From the NCBI GenBank assembly GCA_934216615.1, contig CAKQCB010000001.1, positions 1 through 64,000 of the forward strand: DNA of 64,000 nt. Direction: 5' to 3'. Origin of the DNA: an uncultured Anaerolineae bacterium. GTDB taxonomy: Bacteria; Chloroflexota; Anaerolineae; Aggregatilineales; Phototrophicaceae. This document shows, one piece after another, positions 25,413-32,963 of this stretch. The position numbers and the translations under genes are program-made. Numbering within the stretch: position 1 is the first letter of the stretch; every line of letters begins with the position of its first letter. Below the pieces are notes generated by a model. It did no database searches, was not told where the DNA came from, and saw only the letters and a list, made by a program, of their open reading frames with translations.

Positions 25413-25460
25413 ACTCGCTCTCTTTAAAATTAGGTTCTTAAAACGTAATGGGTTTTATAG

Positions 25461-25985
25461 CTATGATTCAGGATGGGTGGGGCGGTTTTGACAGTGTAGA
25501 TTTAGGTGTTCTTGGATGTTGTCCAAAACAGCCGCCCCGTTGGGCGTTGTTTGGATGATTTCGCGAAGCACTTCTAAAAGAACCTGTGTCTTTTCTTCCC
25601 CTAACTGCTTAACTGCTTTTGTAACGAAGTCATCATACATATGCAGCGGAACTTGCTCTAATAAGTCCTTTCCTTCTTGTGTAAGCTGCAATGGTTGACG
25701 TCGGCGGTCTTCAGGGTCTTGTTGTCTGACCACCAACCCGCGTTTGACCAAACCTTCTACGCTAGGGACTAGCGTCGAGGGGTCGAGAAGCATCCGTCGG
25801 CTTAAATCACTCAAGGTCATCTTTTCCATGTTGAGGATGCGCAGTATCCCATATTGCAAACCGCTGATGTCAACCGCTTTTTCCCCTAGAAAACTATGGA
25901 TCGATTGCGCTATGGTTCGGGTGATGACGCCAAATAAAATATGCAGCTCAATGACCGTCGATGTAACCTTGGGATTAGAATCCAT
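25461..25985 (-). CDS. MarR-family transcriptional regulator
   Basis: This 174-residue winged-helix regulator shows the MarR pattern LQYGILRILNMEKMTLSDLSRRM, LDPSTLVPSVEGLVKRGLVVRQQDPEDRRRQPLQLTQEG, where the DR..R wing contacts the minor groove. Family members are usually repressors released by small phenolic or drug-like ligands. The ATG at 25985 gives MDSNPKVTST and the normal length; a frame to 26054 adds a hydrophobic leader without family support. It is the first gene of the minus-strand operon with the ABC exporter (48-base gap), so it probably autoregulates and controls export. Confidence 0.88.
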   Translation of the reverse strand: MDSNPKVTSTVIELHILFGVITRTIAQSIHSFLGEKAVDISGLQYGILRILNMEKMTLSDLSRRMLLDPSTLVPSVEGLVKRGLVVRQQDPEDRRRQPLQLTQEGKDLLEQVPLHMYDDFVTKAVKQLGEEKTQVLLEVLREIIQTTPNGAAVLDNIQEHLNLHCQNRPTHPES

Positions 25986-26007
25986 TTGTATACCAATGAT
26001 TCGGATG

Positions 26008-26042
26008 CAAACTATTAACTTGTATAGGGTACGCCTATTTTT
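26008..26042 (-). promoter_or_regulatory. Candidate promoter and MarR-type palindrome for the exporter operon
   Basis: On the minus strand, TTGCAT and TATACA are separated by exactly 17 bases, with the -10 about 40 bases before the ATG. Overlapping its downstream edge is an imperfect dyad at 26008-26022 (CAAACTATTAACTTG on plus, outer arms CAA/TTG and TA/TA symmetric), sized like MarR operators. The autoregulation is inference. Confidence 0.4.
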
Positions 26043-26129
26043 TATGCAACGCAACTACCAGTTCATAAAAACTATATTAGATTTGCGTAAATTGGATACA
26101 TTTGATCCATTCAAGTTCAGGGTCAGGTT

Positions 26130-26151
26130 TATAATGAGGAATAAATTCCTC
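26130..26151 (+). promoter_or_regulatory. -10 TATAAT followed by a 16-bp palindrome before the HEAT gene
   Basis: A perfect TATAAT lies at 26130-26135. GAGGAAT-AA-ATTCCTC, a perfect dyad with 7-bp arms, follows immediately at 26136-26151, just where transcription would begin, 9 bases before the start codon. The -35 is poor. The dyad could be an operator or a 5' hairpin. Confidence 0.45.
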
Positions 26152-26159
26152 AATAGAGA

Positions 26160-27002
26160 ATGGATGTCATGATGTCGGATGAGTTGGATTTTGAGTACCT
26201 GCTCGAAGATATTCATAGTAATGATAAGCAGAAACAACGAGATGCTTTATATAAACTCGCACAGATGCACAGTTCTGATGCACGCCGAATGATGCTGTCT
26301 TTATTGGATCATAAAAACCGTGAAGTCCGCGTGATTTTGATCCAAGCGTTGACCCACTTAAAAGTCACGATGGCGATTGAGAAGATCACCGAAATGTTGC
26401 AAGACAGAAGCAAGGAAGTTCGTAAAGCCGCCGCCAGATCACTCGGGGTGTTTTTAGCCGAAAACGCTGTGTCGGCGTTGGCGGATGCACTGCTCAGCGA
26501 TGAAAGCAGTTTGGTACGGAATGAAGCGGCCAAAGCCCTGAGTATCATCGCCAGCCCAGAAGCGCTGCCCGAACTCTTGGAAGCACTGGCGGCGGATCAA
26601 AGCAGTTACGTCCGTTATTCGGCCGCTGAAGCGCTCGGCATGATCGGCGATAAGAACGCGCTCGATGCGTTAGAACATGCTCTATTAAATGACGAGAATA
26701 GCTATGTGCGCTTTGCGGCTGCCCATGCACTCTCGCAGTTTAATGATGAAACGTCGATTCCGACGCTCATCCAAGCGATGAATGATCGCAATCTTCAGGT
26801 GTTGCAAGTGGTTTCTGAGTCGTTATGGGACATGGAAGAATCCGCAGTGCCACACATTCGCGCCGCCTTACTCGCCCCAGATATGACCACGCGCCGAGCA
26901 GGGTTTAAAGCGCTGATGTGGTTAACCACCGATTCGGCAGAGAATACAGTGGTCATGGACGATGATGATATTTTGTCAGGGATATGGGGCTGGTGGAACT
27001 AA
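26160..27002 (+). CDS. Stand-alone HEAT-repeat (PBS-lyase type) protein
   Basis: The protein has 280 residues from ATG 26160; ATG 26169 or 26172 are possible alternatives since three in-frame ATGs cluster here. Nearly the whole chain is about seven helical repeats of ~31 residues (KEVRKAAARSLGVFL, SLVRNEAAKALSIIA, SYVRYSAAEALGMIGD, SYVRFAAAHALSQFND), followed by an acidic tail ending GIWGWWN. No catalytic domain is present. Such proteins are scaffolds or, for phycobilin-lyase relatives, chromophore chaperones; no phycobiliprotein gene is nearby. The repeat consensus resembles the C-terminal array of the TIR-NACHT-HEAT protein 6 kb upstream. Confidence 0.82.
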   Translation: MDVMMSDELDFEYLLEDIHSNDKQKQRDALYKLAQMHSSDARRMMLSLLDHKNREVRVILIQALTHLKVTMAIEKITEMLQDRSKEVRKAAARSLGVFLAENAVSALADALLSDESSLVRNEAAKALSIIASPEALPELLEALAADQSSYVRYSAAEALGMIGDKNALDALEHALLNDENSYVRFAAAHALSQFNDETSIPTLIQAMNDRNLQVLQVVSESLWDMEESAVPHIRAALLAPDMTTRRAGFKALMWLTTDSAENTVVMDDDDILSGIWGWWN

Positions 27003-27083
27003 TCTGGGTTGAGTATTGTAGGGATGATTCGGTATACTCACAGAGAAGACACTTTTTGCCCCTCTAGTATTAGGAGTGAAACA

Positions 27084-27509
27084 ATGCCAGCACGTAAAGC
27101 CAACGCAGTTTGGAACGGGACTTTAAAAGAAGGCAACGGGACCGTGAAGTTGGGAAGTGGCGCTTACGAAGGAAGTTATTCCTTTGGGTCACGTTTTGAA
27201 GATGGTTCAGGCACAAACCCTGAAGAATTACTGGGTGCAGGTTTAGCTGGGTGTTACTCAATGGCTTTGGCAAACCGTCTTTCTTCGGCCGGCTTCACTG
27301 TGAACAGTGTGGATACTGAAGCTGAAGTTCACTTAGAACGTGGTGAAGCAGGGCTTTCGATCTCTCGCATCAACTTGAAGACTACCGGAAGCGTTGAAGG
27401 CTTAGACGCCGCCGCCTTCAAAGAAAATGCTGATGAAACCCTCAAGACTTGCATTGTCGCCCGCGCATTGGGCGCAACCAGCATCACCGTAGAATCTACC
27501 CTCGTTTAA
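27084..27509 (+). CDS. osmC: OsmC-family peroxiredoxin
   Basis: This 141-residue cytoplasmic enzyme reduces organic hydroperoxides with a pair of reactive cysteines: Cys57 in LAGCYSM and Cys121 in LKTCIVARALG. The N-terminal ANAVWNGTLKEGNGTVKLGSG pattern is typical of OsmC proper rather than Ohr. ATG 27084 has AGGAG 7 bases upstream; an upstream in-frame start at 27009 lacks support. It lies 81 bases after the HEAT gene and is followed by its own terminator. Confidence 0.9.
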   Translation: MPARKANAVWNGTLKEGNGTVKLGSGAYEGSYSFGSRFEDGSGTNPEELLGAGLAGCYSMALANRLSSAGFTVNSVDTEAEVHLERGEAGLSISRINLKTTGSVEGLDAAAFKENADETLKTCIVARALGATSITVESTLV

Positions 27510-27540
27510 GTTCATTTCGACTTTGACAGATTTAAACAAA

Positions 27541-27568
27541 AGGCAGTTCCTCGTGAACTGCTTTTTTT
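27541..27568 (+). terminator. Rho-independent terminator after osmC
   Basis: A GCAGTTC/GAACTGC stem with a short loop is followed by seven T residues, 33 bases after the stop. Confidence 0.9.
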
Positions 27569-27628
27569 ATGCTTTGACAGGCTCATTCTGTCATGTTATG
27601 CTGAAGTTATGTGCTAAAACAGATGCTA

Positions 27629-27745
27629 AATCAAGTTCGTTGTACCCGGATGTACAACGATGAATGGGGAAAGACCGGTGAAAGTCCGGCGCTGTCGCGC
27701 AACGGTAACGTTATTTTAACGAAGCCCGAATGCCCACTTGATTGA
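27629..27745 (+). ncRNA. Cobalamin (AdoCbl) riboswitch aptamer
   Basis: The stretch holds the cobalamin-riboswitch core: GAATGGGGAAAGACCGGTG (P3/J region), AAAGTCCGGCGCTG, the B12-box CGCGCAACGGTAA, then AAGCCCGAATGCCCAC. The closing helix AATCAAGT (27629-27636) pairs with ACTTGATT (27736-27743). It lies about 150 bases before a cobalamin-type ABC importer, the expected target. Ligand-bound RNA normally shuts off expression. Confidence 0.93.
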
Positions 27746-27897
27746 AGCCTCGTAGGTTGCCTTCGCTTGAAAGGTGAACGGGGATGTTAAACATAAACCT
27801 CTTTCAAATTAACCCACTTCCAAAACAATTTAATTGTTGGGCTTCCTTTCAGCAGGCCGTTAGCCTTGTTTATTTATTTTCCTAATGAGGGAACCCT
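27746..27897 (+). promoter_or_regulatory. Expression platform and leader between the riboswitch and btuF
   Basis: This 150-base leader contains a GAAG..CTTC hairpin (27744-27764) and a second stem TTGAAAG / CTTTCAA (about 27768-27774 with 27801-27807). There is no terminator-like T run, so control is more likely translational. A ribosome site GAGGG lies 5-6 bases before the ATG. Confidence 0.5.
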
Positions 27898-29079
27898 ATG
27901 AAACATGCTGTTTTGAGTTTGAGCCTCGCTTTGTTCGCACTTCCCACGATGGTATTCGCGCAAGATGCTGGAGGGAATATCACGGAAGGTTGTGTCGAAA
28001 CGTATGATGCATCGGTCAATTATTTCCCTGACCAAGCCGTTGTTGAGTATGCCAGTGGTTTTCAAGTCGAATACTTTAATCATTACAAAGTCGTCACGGT
28101 GAGCGAACCTTGGCTGGGTGCAGAACAAGACTTTAGCTACGTTTTGGTGCAGTGTGGAACCCCCGCGCCCGAAACTGTGGAGAACGCCGTTGTCATTGAA
28201 GTGCCCATCCAAAGTATTGCGGTGATGTCCACCACCTATTTATCACACCTCGTGCAGTTGGGCTTGGTCGAATCGTTGGTTGCGCTTGACGAAACTGATT
28301 TTGCCTATGCCCCTGAAGTACGCGAAGCGATTGACGCGGGGCAGGTTGTTGAAATAGGGAGTGGCCCCACGTTGAATGTGGAACTCGCGCTCGACTTAGA
28401 ACCTGATCTCACCATGACCTACGGCATAGGGTCACCAGAATATGATGTGCATCCTACGTTAACCGATGCTGGTTTAGACGTGGTGCTGAATGGCGACTAT
28501 ATGGAAACTGATCCCTTAGGGCGTGCAGAATGGATCAAATTCACGTCGCTATTTTTCAACCGCGAAGCTGAAGCCAACGCCTTATTTTCTGAAGTGGCAA
28601 CTGCTTATCACGATCTGAGCGAATTAGCGGTGACCGTTGAAGACCGCCCGTTGGTTTTGAACAATGCCCCTTATGCAGGCACATGGTATCTGTCGGGGGG
28701 GGAGAGCTTCGCTGTCCAGTTGATCAGCGATGCAGGCGGGGAATATATCCTCAGCGATAACACCAGTACAGGAAGTGTCGCGCTGTCGTTTGAAGAAGTG
28801 GTGGACATCGCCAGCGAAGCAGACATCTGGATTAACCCCAGTTTCTGGTACACCTTGTCTGACGGCCTCGCTGAAGATGAACGTTATATCGATTTTGCGG
28901 CGTTTGAGAATGGTCAGCTTTATAACAACAACTTGCGCGTCAACGAATTTTTCGGGAACGATTACGACGAATCTGGCGTGACTCGTCCCGACTTAGTGTT
29001 GGCGGATTTAATCGCTATTTTCCACCCCGACCTACTGCCGAATCACGAATTTGTGTATTACCGCCAATTACCGGAATAG
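27898..29079 (+). CDS. btuF: Cobalamin ABC transporter substrate-binding protein (BtuF-like)
   Basis: This 393-residue cluster A-II binding protein has a signal peptide (MKHAVLSLSLALFALPTMVFA). It shows the PeriBP_2 order: IQSIAVMSTTYLSHLVQLGLVESLVALD, the PDLTMTYG strand, a long linking helix and IWINPSFW. An unusual ~95-residue N-terminal section precedes the fold, with Cys residues in EGCVETYD and VQCGTPAP that could form a disulfide. It delivers corrinoid, or possibly siderophore, to the BtuCD importer; cobalamin is favoured by the riboswitch upstream. It is the first gene of a four-gene operon. Confidence 0.87.
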   Translation: MKHAVLSLSLALFALPTMVFAQDAGGNITEGCVETYDASVNYFPDQAVVEYASGFQVEYFNHYKVVTVSEPWLGAEQDFSYVLVQCGTPAPETVENAVVIEVPIQSIAVMSTTYLSHLVQLGLVESLVALDETDFAYAPEVREAIDAGQVVEIGSGPTLNVELALDLEPDLTMTYGIGSPEYDVHPTLTDAGLDVVLNGDYMETDPLGRAEWIKFTSLFFNREAEANALFSEVATAYHDLSELAVTVEDRPLVLNNAPYAGTWYLSGGESFAVQLISDAGGEYILSDNTSTGSVALSFEEVVDIASEADIWINPSFWYTLSDGLAEDERYIDFAAFENGQLYNNNLRVNEFFGNDYDESGVTRPDLVLADLIAIFHPDLLPNHEFVYYRQLPE

Positions 29080-29095
29080 GTAGGTTTTTTTAGCG

Positions 29096-30223
29096 ATGGC
29101 TTCTTCTAAGCAAACTTTACCTACATTGCGCTCCTTAGCTCGGTCGGCAGAGAGTGTCCAGCACCCGCAATATGTGACCGCGCGCACCAAGCGTTGGGTA
29201 GTGATCCTGTCGGTGTTGGGGGCGCTGCTCGTGGGTGCGCTCATCATCAGTTTGGTGATCGGCTCGGTGAATATTCCCTTGAAGGACATCCTCTCTGCCT
29301 TATTCGGCGGGGAAACCGAACGCGCTTCTTGGAAGACCATCATCTTGAATTTTCGCCTGCCAAAAGCCTTGACCGCGCTTTTGGCAGGGTCTGGCCTTGC
29401 TGTGAGCGGGCTGATTCTGCAAACGCTGTTTCGTAACCCGCTGGCAGATTCGTATGTTTTAGGCGTCAGTTCCGGCGCAAGTTTAGGCGTTGCGCTGGTC
29501 ATTCTCGTTTTGGGGACGACAGGGGCGACTTTCCTCACGGGCTTGAGCTTCATCAGCGATTTAGGGATTGCCGCCGCCGCTTGTTTGGGCGCGGGGTTTG
29601 TCATGGTCATCGTGCTGATTGCCGCTCAGCGAGTAAAAAACACGATGATGTTACTCATCTTAGGCTTGATGATCAGTTATTTGACGAATGCGCTGGTCAG
29701 CATCATGATGCACTTCAGCATCCAAGATCGCATCCAAACCTATGTGAACTGGACATTTGGCTCATTTGCATCGGTCACATGGGGGCAAATGCCGATTTTT
29801 GCGCTGGTTTGCATCAGCGCGCTTGTGATTGCATTTTTGTGCATCAAGCCGTTGAATGCCTTGTTATTAGGGGAAGCCTACGCCCGCACATTAGGCGTCG
29901 ATATTCGCCATGTGCGCAGATTATTGATCGCCAGCGCATCGCTTTTAGCGGGTGGCATCACCGCCTTTTGTGGCCCCATCGCGTTTATCGGGATCGCAGT
30001 TCCGCACATTGCGCGGGCGGTCATGGGTACGGCAGATCATCGCGTGCTTGTCCCTGCGACGGCGCTCATCGGCGGTGCTTTTGCGCTCATGGCTGATGTC
30101 ATCTCGCAGATGCCCGGTACGGACATCGTGCTACCGCTCAATGCCATCACCGCGTTGATTGGCGCGCCGATTGTCGTTTGGGTGATTTTGCGACGACAGA
30201 TTTTGCGCAGTTTAGCCTCATGA
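29096..30223 (+). CDS. btuC: Cobalamin ABC transporter permease (BtuC/FecCD)
   Basis: This 375-residue permease has about ten membrane segments and FecCD-family motifs (FRLPKALTALLAGSGLAVSG, RNPLADSYVLGVSSGASLG, GPIAFIGIAVPHIAR, GTDIVLPLNAITALIGAP). It has a longer polar N-terminus (~residues 1-35) than E. coli BtuC. It starts 16 bases after btuF, and its stop overlaps the next start (ATGA). Confidence 0.92.
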   Translation: MASSKQTLPTLRSLARSAESVQHPQYVTARTKRWVVILSVLGALLVGALIISLVIGSVNIPLKDILSALFGGETERASWKTIILNFRLPKALTALLAGSGLAVSGLILQTLFRNPLADSYVLGVSSGASLGVALVILVLGTTGATFLTGLSFISDLGIAAAACLGAGFVMVIVLIAAQRVKNTMMLLILGLMISYLTNALVSIMMHFSIQDRIQTYVNWTFGSFASVTWGQMPIFALVCISALVIAFLCIKPLNALLLGEAYARTLGVDIRHVRRLLIASASLLAGGITAFCGPIAFIGIAVPHIARAVMGTADHRVLVPATALIGGAFALMADVISQMPGTDIVLPLNAITALIGAPIVVWVILRRQILRSLAS

Positions 30224-31230
30224 AAATGCCCGTCTTACAAACGCACAACCTGAGCATTGGTTATGGTGAAGGTCACAAGTCAAAGGTCGTGGTTTCTCAG
30301 CTCAACTTACAACTTTTAGAAGGAGAATTGGTCGCCTTGTTAGGCCCGAACGGGGTCGGAAAATCGACCTTATTACGCACATTAAGCGGAAGCCAAAATG
30401 CACTGCAAGGCGATGTCCATCTTCATGGGGTTCCACTCTCGCAGTTAAACCCCCAAGACCTCGCCAAGAAGATGAGCGTTGTTTTGACCGACCGCAGCAT
30501 GATCGGTTTGATGACCGCCTTCGATGTGGTGGCATTAGGTCGTCACCCCTATACGGACTGGACAAGTCGCCTCAGCCAGCAAGATATGGAGATCATCACG
30601 ACGGCGCTTTCTGCGGTGGGTGCGTCCCAGTATGCGCATCGGCATATCGACCAATTGAGCGATGGTGAACGTCAAAAGGTGATGATCGCGCGGGCGCTGG
30701 CGCAAGATACGCCCGTGATTTTGTTGGATGAACCGACCGCCTTTTTAGATTTACCGCATCGTGTGGAAGTTTTAGGGCTTTTACAACGGCTCGCTCAAGA
30801 AACGGGCAAAGCGGTTCTGCTCTCGACGCACGATCTCGACCATGCCCTGCGCTTATGTGACCAAATTTGGCTGATGGGCGATCAAGGCAGGGTAGTGACT
30901 GGCGCCCCAGAAGATATTGTCCTCAGTGGTGCATTAGCCCGCGCCTTTGCGGGACACCCGTACGTGCAGTTTGATGTCGAATCCGGCGCCTTTGTCACTA
31001 CAAAACCGATCTATGGTGAAATCAACGTCATCGGGGAAGGGGCATCGCTCCATTGGGCACAGCGTGCCATTGAGCGCGTAGGCTTTCGCGTCGTCAATCA
31101 CGGGGATCAAGATGCTCTCATATTACGTCAAACGTCGGGTGGATGGCAGTTTGAAACTCCACACAAAACCAAGTTGATTGCATCGTTCTATGAATTGGCG
31201 CAGGTGTTAAATGCGCTCAAACAAGGATAG
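30220..31230 (+). CDS. btuD: Cobalamin ABC transporter ATPase (BtuD) with C-terminal extension
   Basis: The protein has 336 residues from ATG 30220, overlapping btuC by four bases. The ABC domain spans ~1-250: Walker [13 protein letters not shown], variant signature [15 protein letters not shown], Walker [13 protein letters not shown] and switch His in STHDLDHAL. Typical BtuD/FecE proteins end near residue 255. This one continues for ~80 residues ([35 protein letters not shown]) forming a small alpha/beta domain, which in other ABC proteins can be regulatory. Confidence 0.88.
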   Translation: MKMPVLQTHNLSIGYGEGHKSKVVVSQLNLQLLEGELVALLGPNGVGKSTLLRTLSGSQNALQGDVHLHGVPLSQLNPQDLAKKMSVVLTDRSMIGLMTAFDVVALGRHPYTDWTSRLSQQDMEIITTALSAVGASQYAHRHIDQLSDGERQKVMIARALAQDTPVILLDEPTAFLDLPHRVEVLGLLQRLAQETGKAVLLSTHDLDHALRLCDQIWLMGDQGRVVTGAPEDIVLSGALARAFAGHPYVQFDVESGAFVTTKPIYGEINVIGEGASLHWAQRAIERVGFRVVNHGDQDALILRQTSGGWQFETPHKTKLIASFYELAQVLNALKQG

Positions 31231-31615
31231 CAAATTGAGCAACGAGGACGCGCCCAACCCGAACCCCGCCCCGCAGATGACGCCGTATGGCAAACATCTT
31301 TTGCTGTGTCGCGGACGTTTCTGCGACCCTCACGGACGCGCTGAAAAATTATATGCTTCACTGCCTGCATGGTTAGGTCACTTGGGGCATTATCAAAACC
31401 CTAAGCGTGTGAAGCGTGGAATGGTCGATTGTTTAGGGGTGTGTACCGGCGGGCCGTTGATGGTGGTGTACCCCGAGGGGATTTGGTATCACCATGTGGA
31501 TGAGCCACTTTTGAAGCGCATCATCAAAGCGCATTTAGAAGAGGGCTGTCCGGTGGAGTCGGCCATCTTTCATCAGCAAGAACAACCCTCTGACTTAGAC
31601 GACCCCGAACCTTAA
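31211..31615 (+). CDS. Thioredoxin-like [2Fe-2S] ferredoxin
   Basis: This 134-residue protein has four cysteines in the thioredoxin-like ferredoxin arrangement: Cys33 and Cys38 ([13 protein letters not shown]), Cys74 and Cys78 ([11 protein letters not shown]). They should bind one 2Fe-2S cluster. The N-terminal ~22 residues and the acidic C-terminus look disordered. It overlaps btuD by 20 bases. Relatives are often encoded with cobalamin genes and are thought to supply electrons, for instance for cobalt reduction; here that rests on context. Confidence 0.83.
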   Translation: MRSNKDSKLSNEDAPNPNPAPQMTPYGKHLLLCRGRFCDPHGRAEKLYASLPAWLGHLGHYQNPKRVKRGMVDCLGVCTGGPLMVVYPEGIWYHHVDEPLLKRIIKAHLEEGCPVESAIFHQQEQPSDLDDPEP

Positions 31616-31619
31616 AATA

Positions 31620-31650
31620 CAGTATGGGGTATGTCAAATACCCCATACCG
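31620..31650. terminator. Hairpin between converging operons
   Basis: GTATGGGGTAT and ATACCCCATAC form a perfect 11-bp stem with a five-base loop between the stops of the ferredoxin and cyclophilin genes. T runs are weak on both sides, so the efficiency is uncertain. Confidence 0.55.
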
Positions 31651-31668
31651 CCTCTACTCAATTGAAAA

Positions 31669-32916
31669 TTAGGGAAGTTGTGTGCGCAGTTGAGCGCCGA
31701 AATAGTTTTCGAAGATGTCGTTGCCAACGAGTTCAGTCAACCAAGTGCCTGCCTCTACGCCTTCAATCGGTTGGTAGGTCGCTTGTGCTGTGATGACATA
31801 CTGCCCACGTTGCCAGCGCATCACGCTATGTTCCAACGCAGTAGAACCGTCACATGCTGTGACCGATTCGCTATAAAAACTATCGCTGGTTGCAGGATCA
31901 TCGGGCGTGGTTAAGCCTAACGCACCGTTTAATTCTGTGTAGAAGGGATCATTCAATACGGCAAATGCACTGTCTGCGCTGTCAAAAACATCTACTGTGT
32001 AATGCAGTGAGGTGTAATTGACCATATCAAAACCACATTCGGTATTGATCACTTCCACTTCAGCGCGGAATTGAAATCCATTCGTCGCGAGTAATTCTTC
32101 ATACTGCACTTGGAGCGCTTCAGGGGCGCGCACGCTGACTACTTCAGCATCAAAAATGCCAGTTGTTTCTGGGTTCAAGCCCAAAGGCGCGGGCACTTCA
32201 GTGCCGATTAAATCGATCACCGCTTGGAAATCTTCCGCAGTTGCAGGTTCAGGGGCAACGTAAGTGGTTTCCACTAACGCAGGGTCATCCACAATGATGA
32301 CGGTTTCTAAACGGGTGGCTTCAATCCCCGACGAGGGATCACGGATGATGATCGACTCGACATTGTCTTGACCTTCCAAGACTTGACCAAAAATGGTGTG
32401 AGCAAAATCAAGGTGTGGGGTGGGGACAGTGGTGATGAAGAATTGACTGCCGTTTGTGCCTGCGCCGGCATTTGCCATCGCAAGGTAACCGGGTTGGTTG
32501 AAGGTTAAGAAGCCGACGAATTCATCTTGGAATTGATAGCCCGGCCCGCCTGTGCCTGTGCCTGTTGGGTCACCGCCTTGTGCCATGAAATCTTCAATGA
32601 CACGGTGGAAGATGGTGTTATCGTAATAGCCTTGTTGCGCTAAGAAAATAAAGTTATTGACGGTGATGGGCGCATAATCTTCAAACAGGTCGATGTACAC
32701 CGCGCCTGCATCGGTACAGAAAATTGCGCGGTAATCGACGTTCTCAACCAACATTTCTTCAGGTTGGGTGAAGCTCAAGTTTTGAGGTTCGCCACCCATT
32801 TCCACATTAGCACAATAGGCTGTGGGGGTTTGGGCTTCTTGAGCAAACACGGCAGTGCTGCCCAATGCACCCACCAATAAAATGCTCAATGAAATACTGC
32901 TCAGTTTAGAAATCAT
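31669..32916 (-). CDS. Secreted cyclophilin-type peptidyl-prolyl isomerase
   Basis: The protein has 415 residues with a signal peptide (LSSISLSILLVGALGSTAVFAQE). The cyclophilin domain at ~55-210 has the usual motifs: VNNFIFLAQQGYYDNTIFHRVIEDFMAQGGDPTGTGTGGPGY (active-site Arg in FHRV), GYLAMANAGAGTNGSQFFIT and HTIFGQVLEG. It assists folding of exported proteins outside the membrane. Residues ~225-415 are an extra beta-rich domain of unknown function (EVINTECGFDMVNYTSLHYTVDVFDS). The start ATG follows AAAGG. Confidence 0.9.
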   Translation of the reverse strand: MISKLSSISLSILLVGALGSTAVFAQEAQTPTAYCANVEMGGEPQNLSFTQPEEMLVENVDYRAIFCTDAGAVYIDLFEDYAPITVNNFIFLAQQGYYDNTIFHRVIEDFMAQGGDPTGTGTGGPGYQFQDEFVGFLTFNQPGYLAMANAGAGTNGSQFFITTVPTPHLDFAHTIFGQVLEGQDNVESIIIRDPSSGIEATRLETVIIVDDPALVETTYVAPEPATAEDFQAVIDLIGTEVPAPLGLNPETTGIFDAEVVSVRAPEALQVQYEELLATNGFQFRAEVEVINTECGFDMVNYTSLHYTVDVFDSADSAFAVLNDPFYTELNGALGLTTPDDPATSDSFYSESVTACDGSTALEHSVMRWQRGQYVITAQATYQPIEGVEAGTWLTELVGNDIFENYFGAQLRTQLP

Positions 32917-32963
32917 ATAAAACCTTTCTTGAAAAACCGTACTGGGAAAGTATACAGGTAAAT

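Noticed and set aside
26160..27002. PBS-lyase-type HEAT protein as evidence for phycobilisomes
   Set aside because: No phycobiliprotein or bilin genes occur in the window, and this repeat type is widespread in non-phototrophs.
29068..29610. A 180-residue minus-strand frame opposite btuC
   Set aside because: It is the antisense shadow of conserved FecCD motifs, Pro/Lys/Ala-rich and without a ribosome site.
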